Positions 45,477-54,427 of a stretch of DNA of 64,000 bases are shown piece after piece. The position numbers and the translations under genes were made by a program. The notes beneath the pieces are model-generated. The model searched no databases, had not been told where the DNA came from, and worked only from the letters and a program-made list of their open reading frames with translations. How positions within the stretch are numbered: the first letter of the stretch is position 1; each line of letters starts with the position of its first letter. Source of the stretch: Streptomyces poriferorum (lineage in GTDB: Bacteria; Actinomycetota; Actinomycetes; Streptomycetales; Streptomycetaceae). Location: assembly GCF_019399235.1 (NCBI RefSeq), contig NZ_JAELVH010000012.1:1-64000 (forward strand), read 5' to 3'.

Positions 45477-45602
45477 GGTTCCTTCACTCGGGTGGCGCGG
45501 CGGTCGGGCGGGTGGTCCGGAGGGCCACGGTACGACGGACGGGTCCTGGATGCCGCCTCGGCCGGGAGTCCCGGCTGCGGCCCGTGGCGGCCAGGGCCCG
45601 GG

Positions 45603-46517
45603 CTACTCGCTGAGTCCGTCGACCAGCTTCTCGCCCAGTGCCTGGGCCTTCTCCTGCAGTTCCTTGCTGTCGGGGACCTCGGTGGAGAGGGCCGGCTGCG
45701 CGGTGTACCGGATGGTGACGATGACGTTCGATGTGCGGAATACCACGCTCACCGCGCGTTGCTGTGCGGCGGAACCTGCCGGTGTGAGCAGATCGTCCAG
45801 AAACGCGCTGTCTCCGAGGGTGTCGAGGACGCGGGGCTGGAGGTTCTCGGCGGGGCTGCCGGCCGTGCCACCGTCCGCGGTGTCATCCGTGCCGCCGGCC
45901 GCGTCGGTGCTGCCCGTGTCCCCGGCCGCGTCGGCGCTCGGGCTGCTCTCCGGGTCGGCGCCGGCGCCCGGCGTCGCGTCCGTCTTCCCGTCGGCGCCCG
46001 CCTTGCCCGTCGGGGAGCCCTCGGGCGGGACCGGGTCCTTCCCCGTCTCCTTCCCCGTGCCGTCGGGCGGCAGGGAGGCGGAGGGGAGGTCCGCGGCCTC
46101 CTCCTTCTTCGCGTACACCTCGCGGGCGCGGTCCTCGTCGCTCACGGCCGGGTCGTACGAGACGACACGCTCGAAGTCGATGGTGACGCTGCGGGAGGCG
46201 TCGGCCGCCTCGGACTTCCAGCTGCAGCCGACGCGGCGGTCCGTGTCGAACGTTCCGGCGGGCGTGCCCTCGTACACCTGCTCCTGCTGGACCTCGGGCA
46301 GTTGCGCGGCGCCCGGCAGCAGGTCCTTCAGCGTGGCGAGCGGGATGGCGCGGCAGGCCTCGGGAAGGGTGCGGTACTTGCCCGGGGGCGCGGCGGAGAC
46401 GGACAGGGTGCCGGGCTTGCTGTCGGTGGCGGATGCGTCGCCCTCGGTGCCGGCACTGCAGCCGGCGACGAGTGCCACGATCAGCACGGCGCCGGGTACG
46501 TACGCCATTCGTCGCAC
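45603..46517 (-). CDS. DUF3558-type lipoprotein (second)
   Basis: Protein of 304 residues from GTG 46517 (ATG 46508 also possible). Signal with RRM start and lipobox LVAGC. DUF3558-like features LPEACRAIP and VGCSWKSEA repeat the pattern of the neighbour. A long Asp/Gly/Pro/Thr-rich disordered segment occupies about residues 160-260. Probable tandem duplicate of the downstream lipoprotein gene, diverged mainly in low-complexity regions. Function unknown. Confidence 0.82.
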   Translation of the reverse strand: MRRMAYVPGAVLIVALVAGCSAGTEGDASATDSKPGTLSVSAAPPGKYRTLPEACRAIPLATLKDLLPGAAQLPEVQQEQVYEGTPAGTFDTDRRVGCSWKSEAADASRSVTIDFERVVSYDPAVSDEDRAREVYAKKEEAADLPSASLPPDGTGKETGKDPVPPEGSPTGKAGADGKTDATPGAGADPESSPSADAAGDTGSTDAAGGTDDTADGGTAGSPAENLQPRVLDTLGDSAFLDDLLTPAGSAAQQRAVSVVFRTSNVIVTIRYTAQPALSTEVPDSKELQEKAQALGEKLVDGLSE

Positions 46518-46678
46518 GGTCCTGGGCTCCCTTCGCGCGAAAAACGGTTGCCGCTCGATGGCGGCCGGTGGACACAATGTGTATCGCACGCGCCGCCGTG
46601 AACGCCGGTCGACCGACTCATTTGCCGACCTTGGCACCGGTTTTGCGCTTTCAGTCTTTTCGGGGGAATCGAGGGGTT

Positions 46679-47866
46679 ATGTCGTATGTAGAGGTGCCGG
46701 GAGCGAAGGTCCCCATCCGTATGTGGGCCGATCCGGCTTCGGTCGAGGACGTCGCCATGCAGCAGCTGCGCAACGTCGCCACCCTGCCATGGATCAAGGG
46801 TCTGGCCGTGATGCCGGACGTCCACTTCGGCAAGGGCGCCACGGTCGGCTCGGTGATCGCGATGCACGGAGCGGTCTGCCCGGCGGCGGTGGGCGTGGAC
46901 ATCGGCTGCGGAATGTCCGCGGTGAAGACATCGCTGACCGCCAACGACCTGCCCGGGGACCTGTCCCCGCTCCGGTCGAAGATCGAGCAGGCGATTCCGG
47001 TGGGCCGGGGTATGCACAGCGACCCGGTGGACCCGGACCGGCTGCACGACCTCGCGGCGCCGCGCTGGGACGACTTCTGGGCGCGGTTCGACGGGGTGGC
47101 CGAAGCGGTCAAATTCCGTCAGGAACGTGCCACAAAGCAGATGGGAACGCTCGGCGGGGGAAATCATCACATCGAGGTGTCTCTGGACGAAGCCGGTGCC
47201 GTATGGCTGACCCTTCACTCCGGGTCGCGGGCCATCGGCAAGGAGCTTGCCGACTTCCACATCGGTCAGGCGCAGCAGCTGCCGCACAACCAGGGCCTGG
47301 TCGACCGCGACCTGGCTGTCTTCCTCGCGGACACCCCGCAGATGGCGGACTACCGAAACGACCTCTTCTGGGCGCAGGAATACGCGAAGTACAACCGCGC
47401 GACGATGATGGCGCTCCTGAAGAACGTGGTTCGCAAGGAGTTCAAGAAGGCGAGCGTGAACTTCGGCCAGGAAGTCAGCTGCCACCACAACTACGTGGCG
47501 GAGGAGCGGTACGAGGGTATGGACCTGCTGGTCACCCGCAAGGGGGCGATTCGGGCGGGCAGCGGCGAGTTGGGGATTATTCCGGGCTCCATGGGAACGG
47601 CCACCTACATCGTGAAAGGCCTTGGCAACGAGAAGGCGTTCAATTCCGCCTCGCACGGGGCGGGCATGAGCCGTAACGCAGCCAAGAAGCGGTTCTCGAC
47701 ACGTGACCTGGTGGAGCAGACCCAGGGGGTGGAGTGCCGCAAGGACTCCGGCGTCGTGGACGAGATCCCCGGCGCCTACAAGCCCATCGAGCAGGTCATG
47801 CAGCAGCAGCGCGACCTGGTCGAGGTCGTTGCGAAGCTGAAGCAGGTCATCTGCGTGAAGGGCTGA
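46679..47866 (+). CDS. rtcB: RtcB-family RNA ligase
   Basis: Protein of 395 residues from ATG 46679. RtcB joins 2',3'-cyclic-phosphate or 3'-phosphate RNA ends to 5'-hydroxyl ends using GTP and Mn. Metal-site motifs are MPDVHFGKGATVG, VGVDIGCGM with Cys77, LGGGNHHIE, HSGSRAIGK and CHHNYV. The guanylylation-histidine region SHGAGMSRNAAKKRF is intact. No archease gene is adjacent. Uninterrupted by intron or intein. A convergent LAGLIDADG-type gene lies 53 bases downstream across a hairpin. Confidence 0.95.
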   Translation: MSYVEVPGAKVPIRMWADPASVEDVAMQQLRNVATLPWIKGLAVMPDVHFGKGATVGSVIAMHGAVCPAAVGVDIGCGMSAVKTSLTANDLPGDLSPLRSKIEQAIPVGRGMHSDPVDPDRLHDLAAPRWDDFWARFDGVAEAVKFRQERATKQMGTLGGGNHHIEVSLDEAGAVWLTLHSGSRAIGKELADFHIGQAQQLPHNQGLVDRDLAVFLADTPQMADYRNDLFWAQEYAKYNRATMMALLKNVVRKEFKKASVNFGQEVSCHHNYVAEERYEGMDLLVTRKGAIRAGSGELGIIPGSMGTATYIVKGLGNEKAFNSASHGAGMSRNAAKKRFSTRDLVEQTQGVECRKDSGVVDEIPGAYKPIEQVMQQQRDLVEVVAKLKQVICVKG

Positions 47867-47915
47867 AGCGTGGGCGGTGAGTCCGCCTCTCGGGGCCGCT
47901 GCCTCCGCCCACGCT
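47867..47915. terminator. Terminator between rtcB and the LAGLIDADG-type gene
   Basis: AGCGTGGGCGG (47867-47877) and CCGCCCACGCT (47905-47915) are perfect 11-base complements immediately after the rtcB stop codon, and just before the end of the convergent gene. Confidence 0.75.
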
Positions 47916-47919
47916 CCGG

Positions 47920-48804
47920 TCACTTACCGGGTGGCGAGTCTGCCGGCACCGGGACCTGGCCGGATTTCAGCCGCCACAGACGGACCGAGCAACTGGCCAC
48001 GCTGCGGTCGAGTTCGGGTGCCGCGCTGTCGGCGCTGTCGAGCCGGAGGAGCGTTTCGTCCTCCCACACCTTCCAACGCCGATTCTTCCCACGGGGTTTC
48101 ACTCCCGGAGGGCGCTGCCAGGCGAAGACGGTTTCGGCGGCCTCCTGCTTGCGACGCAGCGCAAGTGAGCCGGGGTAGTAGAGGTGCTCAGCCAGTCGCA
48201 CCGCGGCTTCCATGGTGTACATGACGTTGTAGATGCCATCACGGGCATTGCGTCTGATGTAGCGCTGGGCCCCGGTCACTTGTTTCGCGTAGGAGCAGAG
48301 GTAGGCCCCTACGGCCGTGCTGGCCGTGGTCAGGGATACGAACGGGAACCCCTGACCGGTGACGCCTACCGAGCCGTCGGCGTCGATGACTCCGCGGAGG
48401 TAGTCGCGGGCCGAGAAGTCGACACGGGGCGGTGCGATGCGCCGTGACTTGGGTCCGTACGGGACCCCCAGCTCATTGATCAAGGCCCTGGCTTCGAGGG
48501 AGCAGACGGTCCAGATCGCCGAGTGATGGTGTTCGGAGAAGTTGGTGGAGCGGATGCGCTCCGTGATGCTGCTGTTGTACGGGGTCAACTGCTGGAATTC
48601 GCGAAGGATCGCGATGTCCCGCACGTTGATCTCCACGGTCAGGCGGCCTTTCCGGCCCGGCCCGGCCGAAAGGTGCCCGTCCGCCTGCACGAAGCCGAAC
48701 ATGTAGGCGTACCGGGGATCGGTGAGATCCATGTACCCCGTTGATGGGGCCACGAGAGCGTCGACTTCGAAAAGCGTTGGGGCGTTAGGGTCGTGCTCAG
48801 CCAC
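47920..48804 (-). CDS. Free-standing LAGLIDADG-type endonuclease-like protein
   Basis: Protein of 294 residues from GTG 48804, GGAG seven bases upstream. Two LAGLIDADG-like helices, YMFGFVQADG (35-43, Asp42) and YLRGVIDADG (135-144, Asp141/143), about 100 residues apart as in single-chain homing endonucleases. After the nuclease core comes a basic region and a C-terminal RRWKVWEDETLLRL segment resembling a SANT/Myb-like helix. It lies in neither an intron nor an intein: both flanking genes are intact. Could be a homing endonuclease remnant or a domesticated nuclease or regulator. G+C and codon use look slightly more relaxed than in neighbours. Confidence 0.75.
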   Translation of the reverse strand: MAEHDPNAPTLFEVDALVAPSTGYMDLTDPRYAYMFGFVQADGHLSAGPGRKGRLTVEINVRDIAILREFQQLTPYNSSITERIRSTNFSEHHHSAIWTVCSLEARALINELGVPYGPKSRRIAPPRVDFSARDYLRGVIDADGSVGVTGQGFPFVSLTTASTAVGAYLCSYAKQVTGAQRYIRRNARDGIYNVMYTMEAAVRLAEHLYYPGSLALRRKQEAAETVFAWQRPPGVKPRGKNRRWKVWEDETLLRLDSADSAAPELDRSVASCSVRLWRLKSGQVPVPADSPPGK

Positions 48805-48974
48805 GGGGAAGCTCCACTTCCTTGGTGGTGAGGCTCTCGGTCCGGACTGCAATCCGGCCGGGAGCCGTTCTGTGTGAAGTTGTGATCAACCGTAGGCCGA
48901 GAGTGCGAAAGGCGGCTCGGCGATCGTGCGCGTTCCCCCGGACGGGTGACGGCCGGGCCAGGGCTCAGGTGCCC

Positions 48975-49736
48975 TCACACCGTGCGGTGCACCTTCGAGT
49001 TGGAGGCCTGGGCGCGGGGGCGGACCACCAGGAGGTCGATGTTCACGTGGCTGGGGCGGGTGATGGCCCAGGTGATCGTGTCGGCCACGTCGTCCGCGCT
49101 GAGGGGGGCGTCGACGCCCGCGTAGACCTTGGCGGCCTTCTCGGCGTCGCCGCGGAAGCGGGTGGTGGCGAACTCCTCCGTCTTGACCATGCCGGGGGCG
49201 ACCTCGATGACGCGGACCGGGGTGCCGACGATCTCCAGGCGGAGGGTCTCCGCCAGGACGTGCTCGCCGTGCTTGGCGGCCACGTAGCCGCCGCCGCCCT
49301 CGTACGTGGAGAGGCCGGCGGTCGAGGAGAGGATGACCACCGTGCCGTTCCCGCTCGCGGTGAGGGCCGGGAGCAGGGCCTGGGTGACGTTGAGCGTGCC
49401 GATGACGTTGGTCTCGTACATCTGACGCCAGTCCGCCGGGTCGCCGGTGGCCACGGGGTCGGCCCCGAGCGCGCCGCCGGCGTTGTTGACGAGGACGGCG
49501 AGGGTGCGGAACGCGGTGGCGAACTCGTCGACCGCGGCGCGGTCGGTGACGTCCAGGGCGTAGGCCGTGGCCTCGTGGCCCGCCTCGGTGATCTCGGCGG
49601 CGAGCGCCTCGATGCGGTCCTTGCGGCGGGCGGTCAGCACCACGCGGAAGCCGGCTGCCGCCAGCTGCCTGGCGGTCGCGGCACCGATGCCGCTGCTCGC
49701 TCCGGTGATGACGGCGATGGGGGATGCGGCGGCCAT
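48975..49736 (-). CDS. Short-chain dehydrogenase/reductase
   Basis: Protein of 253 residues from ATG 49736. Classical SDR: TGASSGIG coenzyme loop, NNAGGAL, catalytic Ser in LSSTAG and Tyr-Lys in YVAAKHGEH, where the K follows YxxxK spacing. Similar in layout to YdfG/NADP-dependent serine dehydrogenase-like enzymes. Monocistronic, or with the small YnfA-like gene upstream (54 bases). Probably general metabolism rather than the cluster. The gap 48805-48974 shows no gene. Confidence 0.9.
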   Translation of the reverse strand: MAAASPIAVITGASSGIGAATARQLAAAGFRVVLTARRKDRIEALAAEITEAGHEATAYALDVTDRAAVDEFATAFRTLAVLVNNAGGALGADPVATGDPADWRQMYETNVIGTLNVTQALLPALTASGNGTVVILSSTAGLSTYEGGGGYVAAKHGEHVLAETLRLEIVGTPVRVIEVAPGMVKTEEFATTRFRGDAEKAAKVYAGVDAPLSADDVADTITWAITRPSHVNIDLLVVRPRAQASNSKVHRTV

Positions 49737-49790
49737 GGCGGGCTCCTCGGACAGCTGATCGGTACGGGCCCAGGATAGGCAGGGGTGCGG

Positions 49791-50126
49791 TCAGTGGTTG
49801 CGGGGGGCGTACATGATCACGGCCATGCCGGCCAGACAGATCAGCGCACCCGTCACGTCCCAGCGGTCGGGTCGGTAGCCGTCGGCGGCCATGCCCCAGG
49901 CGATCGACCCCACGACGAAGACCCCGCCGTACGCGGCGAGCACCCGCCCGAACTCGCCGTCGGGCTGGAGCGTGGCGACGAAACCGTAAGTGGCCAGGGC
50001 GATGATGCCCCCGCCGATCCAGGCCCAGCCGCGGTGCTCCCGGACCCCTTGCCACACGAGCCAGGCGCCGCCGATCTCGAACAGGGCGGCAACGACGAAG
50101 AGGGCGATGGAGCGGATCACGGACAT
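49791..50126 (-). CDS. YnfA-family (UPF0060) small membrane protein
   Basis: Protein of 111 residues from ATG 50126. Four hydrophobic segments with the family pattern [16 protein letters not shown] near residue 16 and [23 protein letters not shown] at the end (shown in parts). The fold is related to small multidrug resistance proteins. Role in the host unknown; possibly efflux. Divergent from the secreted protein at 50216. Confidence 0.88.
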   Translation of the reverse strand: MSVIRSIALFVVAALFEIGGAWLVWQGVREHRGWAWIGGGIIALATYGFVATLQPDGEFGRVLAAYGGVFVVGSIAWGMAADGYRPDRWDVTGALICLAGMAVIMYAPRNH

Positions 50127-50215
50127 GGGGCGAAGCGTGCCATGGCCGCGTACCCGAGACGCGCCGAACCGATGGGTAAATATGGATAATTGGTGATGAT
50201 CTGTATCTTCAGGGC

Positions 50216-50737
50216 ATGGTAGTGACGCGTAAGGCTCTGCTGGGGGTGGCCGCTGCGGCGGCGATGGCGTCGACGGTGGCGCTCGGTGTGGGCGGGACGG
50301 CCGCCGCGGTCGGCGCGCCCTTCGGTACGCCCGCGGGGCGGAACATCGCACCGGAGGCGGATGTCTCGCTCCACGGGCATGTCTCGCTGTGGGGTACCGG
50401 GCTCGGGATCTGGCTGCGCAGCGAGAACCGCGGGCCGGCTGATCTGGACGGAGCGACCGTGCGGCTGCGGGTCTCCGTACCGCTGGCGGGCCGCCAGCAG
50501 TTGCCGCAGGAGTGCCTGCGGGCCGACCTGACGACCGTGCTGTGCCGGACGGGCGCGTTGCACGCGGACGGCTCCGAGCAGCGACAGCTCGCCCTCGAAC
50601 TGCAGCTCGCCGGGCGGCCGGCCGAGGTGATCGTCCGGATCGACACCGTGTGGAACGGCGGGGCGACGGACCGGAACGCGAAGAACAGTGAGCACGAGGT
50701 GCTGGCTCCCGCGACGGGGGACGAGTACGTGTTCTGA
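50216..50737 (+). CDS. Small secreted protein of unknown function
   Basis: Protein of 173 residues from ATG 50216 (GTG 50222 possible). Signal peptide with basic start TRKALLG, hydrophobic Ala/Val core and cleavage near AAAVGA at about residue 33. The mature domain is beta-rich with two cysteines (ECLRAD, TVLCRTG), probably a disulfide, and reads like an extracellular immunoglobulin-like fold. I do not recognise a family. Upstream is an unusually A/T-rich stretch (50176-50215) likely to hold its promoter. Confidence 0.75.
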   Translation: MVVTRKALLGVAAAAAMASTVALGVGGTAAAVGAPFGTPAGRNIAPEADVSLHGHVSLWGTGLGIWLRSENRGPADLDGATVRLRVSVPLAGRQQLPQECLRADLTTVLCRTGALHADGSEQRQLALELQLAGRPAEVIVRIDTVWNGGATDRNAKNSEHEVLAPATGDEYVF

Positions 50738-50775
50738 GCGGTCGGGGCGTGATGTCTGCTTCGTACACTCTCTGC

Positions 50776-51264
50776 ATGCCGCAGAAGTCATCCGCCCCCC
50801 GTCGTAGCACCCTGCTGGCCGAGCTGGCCGTCACCTCGCGCCGCTACATGGCCTCGTACGCGCTGTTCAACCAGGCCGTGGCCGACCACCTGGGGCTGCA
50901 CCCCACCGACCTGCAGTGCCTCAATCTGCTCGGTCTGGAGACCGAGCCCGTCACCACGGGTCGCGTCGCGGAGCTCACCGGGCTCACCACCGGCTCGGCG
51001 ACCCGGCTCGTGGACCGGCTGGAGCGGGCCGGATATGTGACCCGTGCGCGGGACACGGCCGACCGGCGGCGGGTGCTGGTCACGACCATTCCGGAGCGGA
51101 TGGCGGAGTTCGGTGCGGTCTGGGAGCGGTTGAACAGTGGCTGGGCGGCCCTGTTCGAGGCGTACGACGACGACGAGGTCGCCTTCCTCATCGCTCATAT
51201 GCGGCGGACGGCGGAGCTGAGCGCCGCTCAGGTCGAGCGGCTGCGCGACGGCGGCGCCACCTGA
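50776..51264 (+). CDS. MarR-family transcriptional regulator
   Basis: Protein of 162 residues from ATG 50776. The MarR winged helix includes [39 protein letters not shown] (in parts) and the wing [13 protein letters not shown] -10-like TACACT ends six bases before the start, so the transcript is probably leaderless; an upstream in-frame ATG (50752) would precede that -10. Probably represses itself and a neighbour such as the convergent or upstream genes. Ligand unknown. Confidence 0.9.
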   Translation: MPQKSSAPRRSTLLAELAVTSRRYMASYALFNQAVADHLGLHPTDLQCLNLLGLETEPVTTGRVAELTGLTTGSATRLVDRLERAGYVTRARDTADRRRVLVTTIPERMAEFGAVWERLNSGWAALFEAYDDDEVAFLIAHMRRTAELSAAQVERLRDGGAT

Positions 51265-51277
51265 CCAGGGGTGTGGC

Positions 51278-52033
51278 TCAGCCGCCCGACGGACCGGGGC
51301 CGGCCAGGGCGTTCCCGAAGTCGCGGACGGCTTCGTTGACGATCGCCTCCAAGCGGGCGTGGTGGGCGCCGCGCCAGTACACCCGGTCGCACTCGGTGCA
51401 CTGCGCGAAGACGTCGTAGGACTGCTGTGTGCCGTGCTCCAGCTGCCCGCTGACGGAGTCCTTGTCGGCCGCCGCCAGCGGTCCGTTGCATGCCGTGCAC
51501 CGTGTCCACGGGGCGAGGTCCGGCGCGAACCGTTCCAGTACGTCGCGCAACTGCGCCTCGGGGCGGTCGCTGTAGACGTACGCCCCCGCCCAGATCTCCC
51601 GCCGGTGCAGCAGCCCGCGGTCCCGGGAGAGCAGGACCCGCCGCTCCTGGGCCGAGCGGGTGGCCAGTGCGGGGTCGCCGATGTCCTCGCTCTCGTACGC
51701 CGCGTCGACACCGAGCAGCCGCAGCCGCCGCGCGAGGGTGCCGAGGTGGACGTCGAGGAGGAAGCGCAGGGGTGCGCCCGGTACGTGCTGAGGGCGCCGG
51801 ACGGCCCGGACCTCGACCTGTTCGCCCGCCGCGGGGATGTGTGACACGGGCACGGGGTTTCCGTCGACGAGGAGTTGCCCGGCCTCGGTGAGCGGCACAC
51901 CGAGCGACTCCACCACGTGGCCGAGGGTGGACGAGCCGTCGGTGGTCACGGCCGTCCGGCCGCTGCGGCGTTCGTGCGCGACGAAGAGGCGCAGCTCGGG
52001 GGCGACTTCGAGGTGGATCTCGGGTCCGTTCAC
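51278..52033 (-). CDS. Mut7-C RNase-domain protein with ubiquitin-like N-terminus
   Basis: Protein of 251 residues from GTG 52033. The N-terminal part (1-85) is a beta-grasp ubiquitin-like domain (LGVPLTEAGQLLVDGNPV). The C-terminal part is a PIN-fold Mut7-C nuclease domain, RFLLDVHLGTLARRLRLLGVDA with the acidic residue pattern and SRDRGLLHR, ending with a zinc ribbon CTACNGPL...CTECDRVYW. Predicted RNA nuclease in RNA metabolism. Convergent with the MarR gene, 13 bases apart. Confidence 0.88.
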   Translation of the reverse strand: MNGPEIHLEVAPELRLFVAHERRSGRTAVTTDGSSTLGHVVESLGVPLTEAGQLLVDGNPVPVSHIPAAGEQVEVRAVRRPQHVPGAPLRFLLDVHLGTLARRLRLLGVDAAYESEDIGDPALATRSAQERRVLLSRDRGLLHRREIWAGAYVYSDRPEAQLRDVLERFAPDLAPWTRCTACNGPLAAADKDSVSGQLEHGTQQSYDVFAQCTECDRVYWRGAHHARLEAIVNEAVRDFGNALAGPGPSGG

Positions 52034-52095
52034 GTGGTCAGGATGCCATCGGGGCGGGGGTCGCAGCCACGGGATTCGGCCGGGTCGCGCGGGCG

Positions 52096-52935
52096 TCAGG
52101 CGCGGAAGGCGGAGGCGTGTCCGGCGGCCCAGGCCGCGAACGAGCGGGCCGGACGTCCGGTCAGTTTCTCCGTGTCGCCGGTGACTTCGGCGGCCGAGCC
52201 GTCCGTGGCGGCCCAGTAGTCGAGCAGCCCCTCGGCGATCTCCTCCGGCATGTAGGGGGAGACGGCGGCCTTCCAGTCGGCCCTGGTCACGGTGCGGACG
52301 GTGACGGGGCTGCCGGACGCGGCGGCCAGGAGCTCGACCTGCTCGGCGGCGGTGAAGGATTCGGGGCCGGTCAGGTGGTACGCCGAGCCCTGGAGCCGCG
52401 CGTCGGTGAGGACGGCGAGTGCCGCCTCGGCGATGTCGGCCTCGTCGATGGGGCTGGTCCCGCTGTGCGGGTAGGGCAGCTCGACGGGGCGGCCCGACCG
52501 GATGGACTCCGACCACTGGTAGGCGTTGCCGGCGAAGGCGCCGGGGCGCAGCAGGGTCGTGGTGAGGGGCGAGGCGGTCAGTGCCTGCTCCACCGTGTGG
52601 TGGGAGGCGGCGATCGGGTTGGACCCGGCGTCCGGGTCGAGGACCGAGCTGGAGGAGAGCAGGGCGATGTGTGTCACGCCGGCGCTCTGTGCGGCGGCGA
52701 GGAACTCGGTGATGTGGGAGGGCTCGGCGTAGAGGAAGACGGAGTCGACGCCTTCCAGGGCGGCCGCGAAGGTGCTGGGGTCACCGAGATCGCAGGCCAC
52801 GGACGGGACGCCGGCCGGCAGCGAGAGTTCGGCGGGGTTGCGGGATCCGGCGCGCACGGCGTGGCCGCCCCCGTGCAGGAGCGAGAGGAGCGCGGAACCG
52901 ACGCGGCCGCGGCAGCCGGTGACGAGGGTGAGCAT
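52096..52935 (-). CDS. NmrA/atypical SDR NAD(P)-binding protein
   Basis: Protein of 279 residues from ATG 52935. N-terminal VTGCRGRVGSALLSLL dinucleotide loop followed by AGSRNPAEL and ACDLGDP. Lacks the classical YxxxK, consistent with NmrA-like or quinone-oxidoreductase-2-type proteins (redox sensing or NADPH quinone reductases). Upstream (52936-53119) holds an inverted repeat GGTGCC-GTGC-GGCACC at 52971-52986 and TGTGCCAC...GTGGCGCACA, possible operators, but no gene. Confidence 0.88.
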   Translation of the reverse strand: MLTLVTGCRGRVGSALLSLLHGGGHAVRAGSRNPAELSLPAGVPSVACDLGDPSTFAAALEGVDSVFLYAEPSHITEFLAAAQSAGVTHIALLSSSSVLDPDAGSNPIAASHHTVEQALTASPLTTTLLRPGAFAGNAYQWSESIRSGRPVELPYPHSGTSPIDEADIAEAALAVLTDARLQGSAYHLTGPESFTAAEQVELLAAASGSPVTVRTVTRADWKAAVSPYMPEEIAEGLLDYWAATDGSAAEVTGDTEKLTGRPARSFAAWAAGHASAFRA

Positions 52936-53119
52936 GGTGAGGGATCTCCAGGGTGGGGCGACGGGGAACGGGTGCCGTGCGGCACCGCCGAATCGACTGT
53001 GCCACACATTGGCTGCGTGGCGCACATAAATATCCGCGAAGGGTCCCTGCGCGGCGGACGTCGTGGGAGTGTGCGGGGCGGGCGGCTCCTCGGCGGATGC
53101 GCGCCGCCGCCCGTCGGCC

Positions 53120-53758
53120 TCACCCGGTGGACGGCACCGGCAGTCGGGCGCCGGCCGTGCGGTGATCCCGGAGCGCGGCCACCAGGCCCGCGAGCATCAG
53201 CGCCTCCCCCGCGTTCCCGAGGAGCGGTACGGAGAAGGCGAACGCGGACGCGACGAACACGGCGGCCGCGCCGAGCGCGATCCACGGCACCGCGTCCCTG
53301 ATCCAGGCCCGCACCCCGATCCCGAGCAGCGCCAGGATGCAGAACACGGCAGCCGCGGGTGCGCCGTGGTCCCCGGCGGCGACGTACCTCAGGGTGCCCG
53401 CCCAGTGGCGCGGTTCCAGGGTGAGCCCGGGCAGCGTGAGGAGTGCGCCGGCGACGGCCGACGCTCCGGCCACCAGCCAGGCCGCCACCAGCGTCCGCCG
53501 TCGGGGGCCGAGCAGCAGCGCTCCGCAGACGATCACGGCCGGAGTCAGTACGGCGTGGACGACGAACCGGCCCGCGTTCAGCGTCTCCAGCGGCGCCCCC
53601 TCGCCCACGGCCGCCCCGGTCGCCACGACGAGCGAGTCATAGGCGAGGCCGCATCCCAGGAGGCAGGTCCACCGCCCGGCGCTCCGTCCCGCCCCGAAAG
53701 CCACTGCCGACAGCACGAGTTGTGTCAGGGCGATACAGAGGAGGGTCGCCGTGGCCAT
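53120..53758 (-). CDS. Multi-pass membrane protein of unknown function
   Basis: Protein of 212 residues from ATG 53758. About six hydrophobic segments beginning LLCIALTQLVLSAVAFG and including ALGAAAVFVASAFAFSV. No catalytic motif recognised. Its length and repeated small-residue helices resemble uncharacterised actinobacterial membrane proteins. Not obviously linked to neighbours (NmrA-like and GNAT genes). Confidence 0.75.
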   Translation of the reverse strand: MATATLLCIALTQLVLSAVAFGAGRSAGRWTCLLGCGLAYDSLVVATGAAVGEGAPLETLNAGRFVVHAVLTPAVIVCGALLLGPRRRTLVAAWLVAGASAVAGALLTLPGLTLEPRHWAGTLRYVAAGDHGAPAAAVFCILALLGIGVRAWIRDAVPWIALGAAAVFVASAFAFSVPLLGNAGEALMLAGLVAALRDHRTAGARLPVPSTG

Positions 53759-53864
53759 GGGGCCGCCTTTCGGTCGGGGGCGGGGAGCCGGCGCCCGTTC
53801 CCGGGAGGCTGAGCGTATGCGTGGTTCGCCTGACGGAACAGTGTTTCCCCGAACCTGGGACGCC

Positions 53865-54398
53865 CTACCCCCGTTCCGGGTGGAGGTCCAGCCGCCAGTC
53901 ATGCGTCAGCAGCGGGTGCCCCGGCGGGTACTCGATCTCGCACTCGCCCATCAGCAGGAACCCCGCCCTGCGGCACACCCCGTTCGACGCGGCGTTGTCC
54001 ACGGACGGGTAGGCGTGCAGGTAGCGGTGCTTGCGCGCGGCGCGCGCCTGCCCGGCCACGGCCGCCGTCGCGGCCGACGCGATGCCCCGGCCCTGGAACT
54101 CCGCGAGGACGGCCCACCCCGTCTCGTACACCTCGCGGCCCTGCCAGGTGCGCTCCCAGAAACCGATGGTGCCCACGGCCCCGGCCTCTCCGGGCAGCGC
54201 GATGCGGTACATCCTGCCCCGGCCCGTCCGGTCCGCGCTCAGCGCCACGTAGCGGCCGTGACGCCCTATGAGCTGCTCCTCCGACTCGGGGCCGCCCAGA
54301 TGGTCCATCAGCTCCGGTGCGTTGGCACGGCGGAGCAGTTCCAGGTCGCTGTCCGACCAGGGCTCGATCGTTACGGATGGTGCTTCGGCGCGCTCCAT
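53865..54398 (-). CDS. GNAT-family N-acetyltransferase
   Basis: Protein of 177 residues from ATG 54398. GNAT fold with the acetyl-CoA motif EFQGRGIASAATAAV (Q/RxxGxG/A) at about 107-121, and a late CRRAGFLLMGECEIEYP as in RimJ/RimL-type acetyltransferases. The substrate could be a small amine or protein N-terminus. The AraC-type gene upstream is in the same direction, 29 bases away. Confidence 0.9.
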   Translation of the reverse strand: MERAEAPSVTIEPWSDSDLELLRRANAPELMDHLGGPESEEQLIGRHGRYVALSADRTGRGRMYRIALPGEAGAVGTIGFWERTWQGREVYETGWAVLAEFQGRGIASAATAAVAGQARAARKHRYLHAYPSVDNAASNGVCRRAGFLLMGECEIEYPPGHPLLTHDWRLDLHPERG

Positions 54399-54427
54399 GC
54401 CGGAACTGTAGGACGGGCCACTGACAT

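Noticed and set aside
46679-47866. Intein or intron in rtcB, prompted by the neighbouring LAGLIDADG gene
   Set aside because: rtcB is full length with all motifs in continuous frame.
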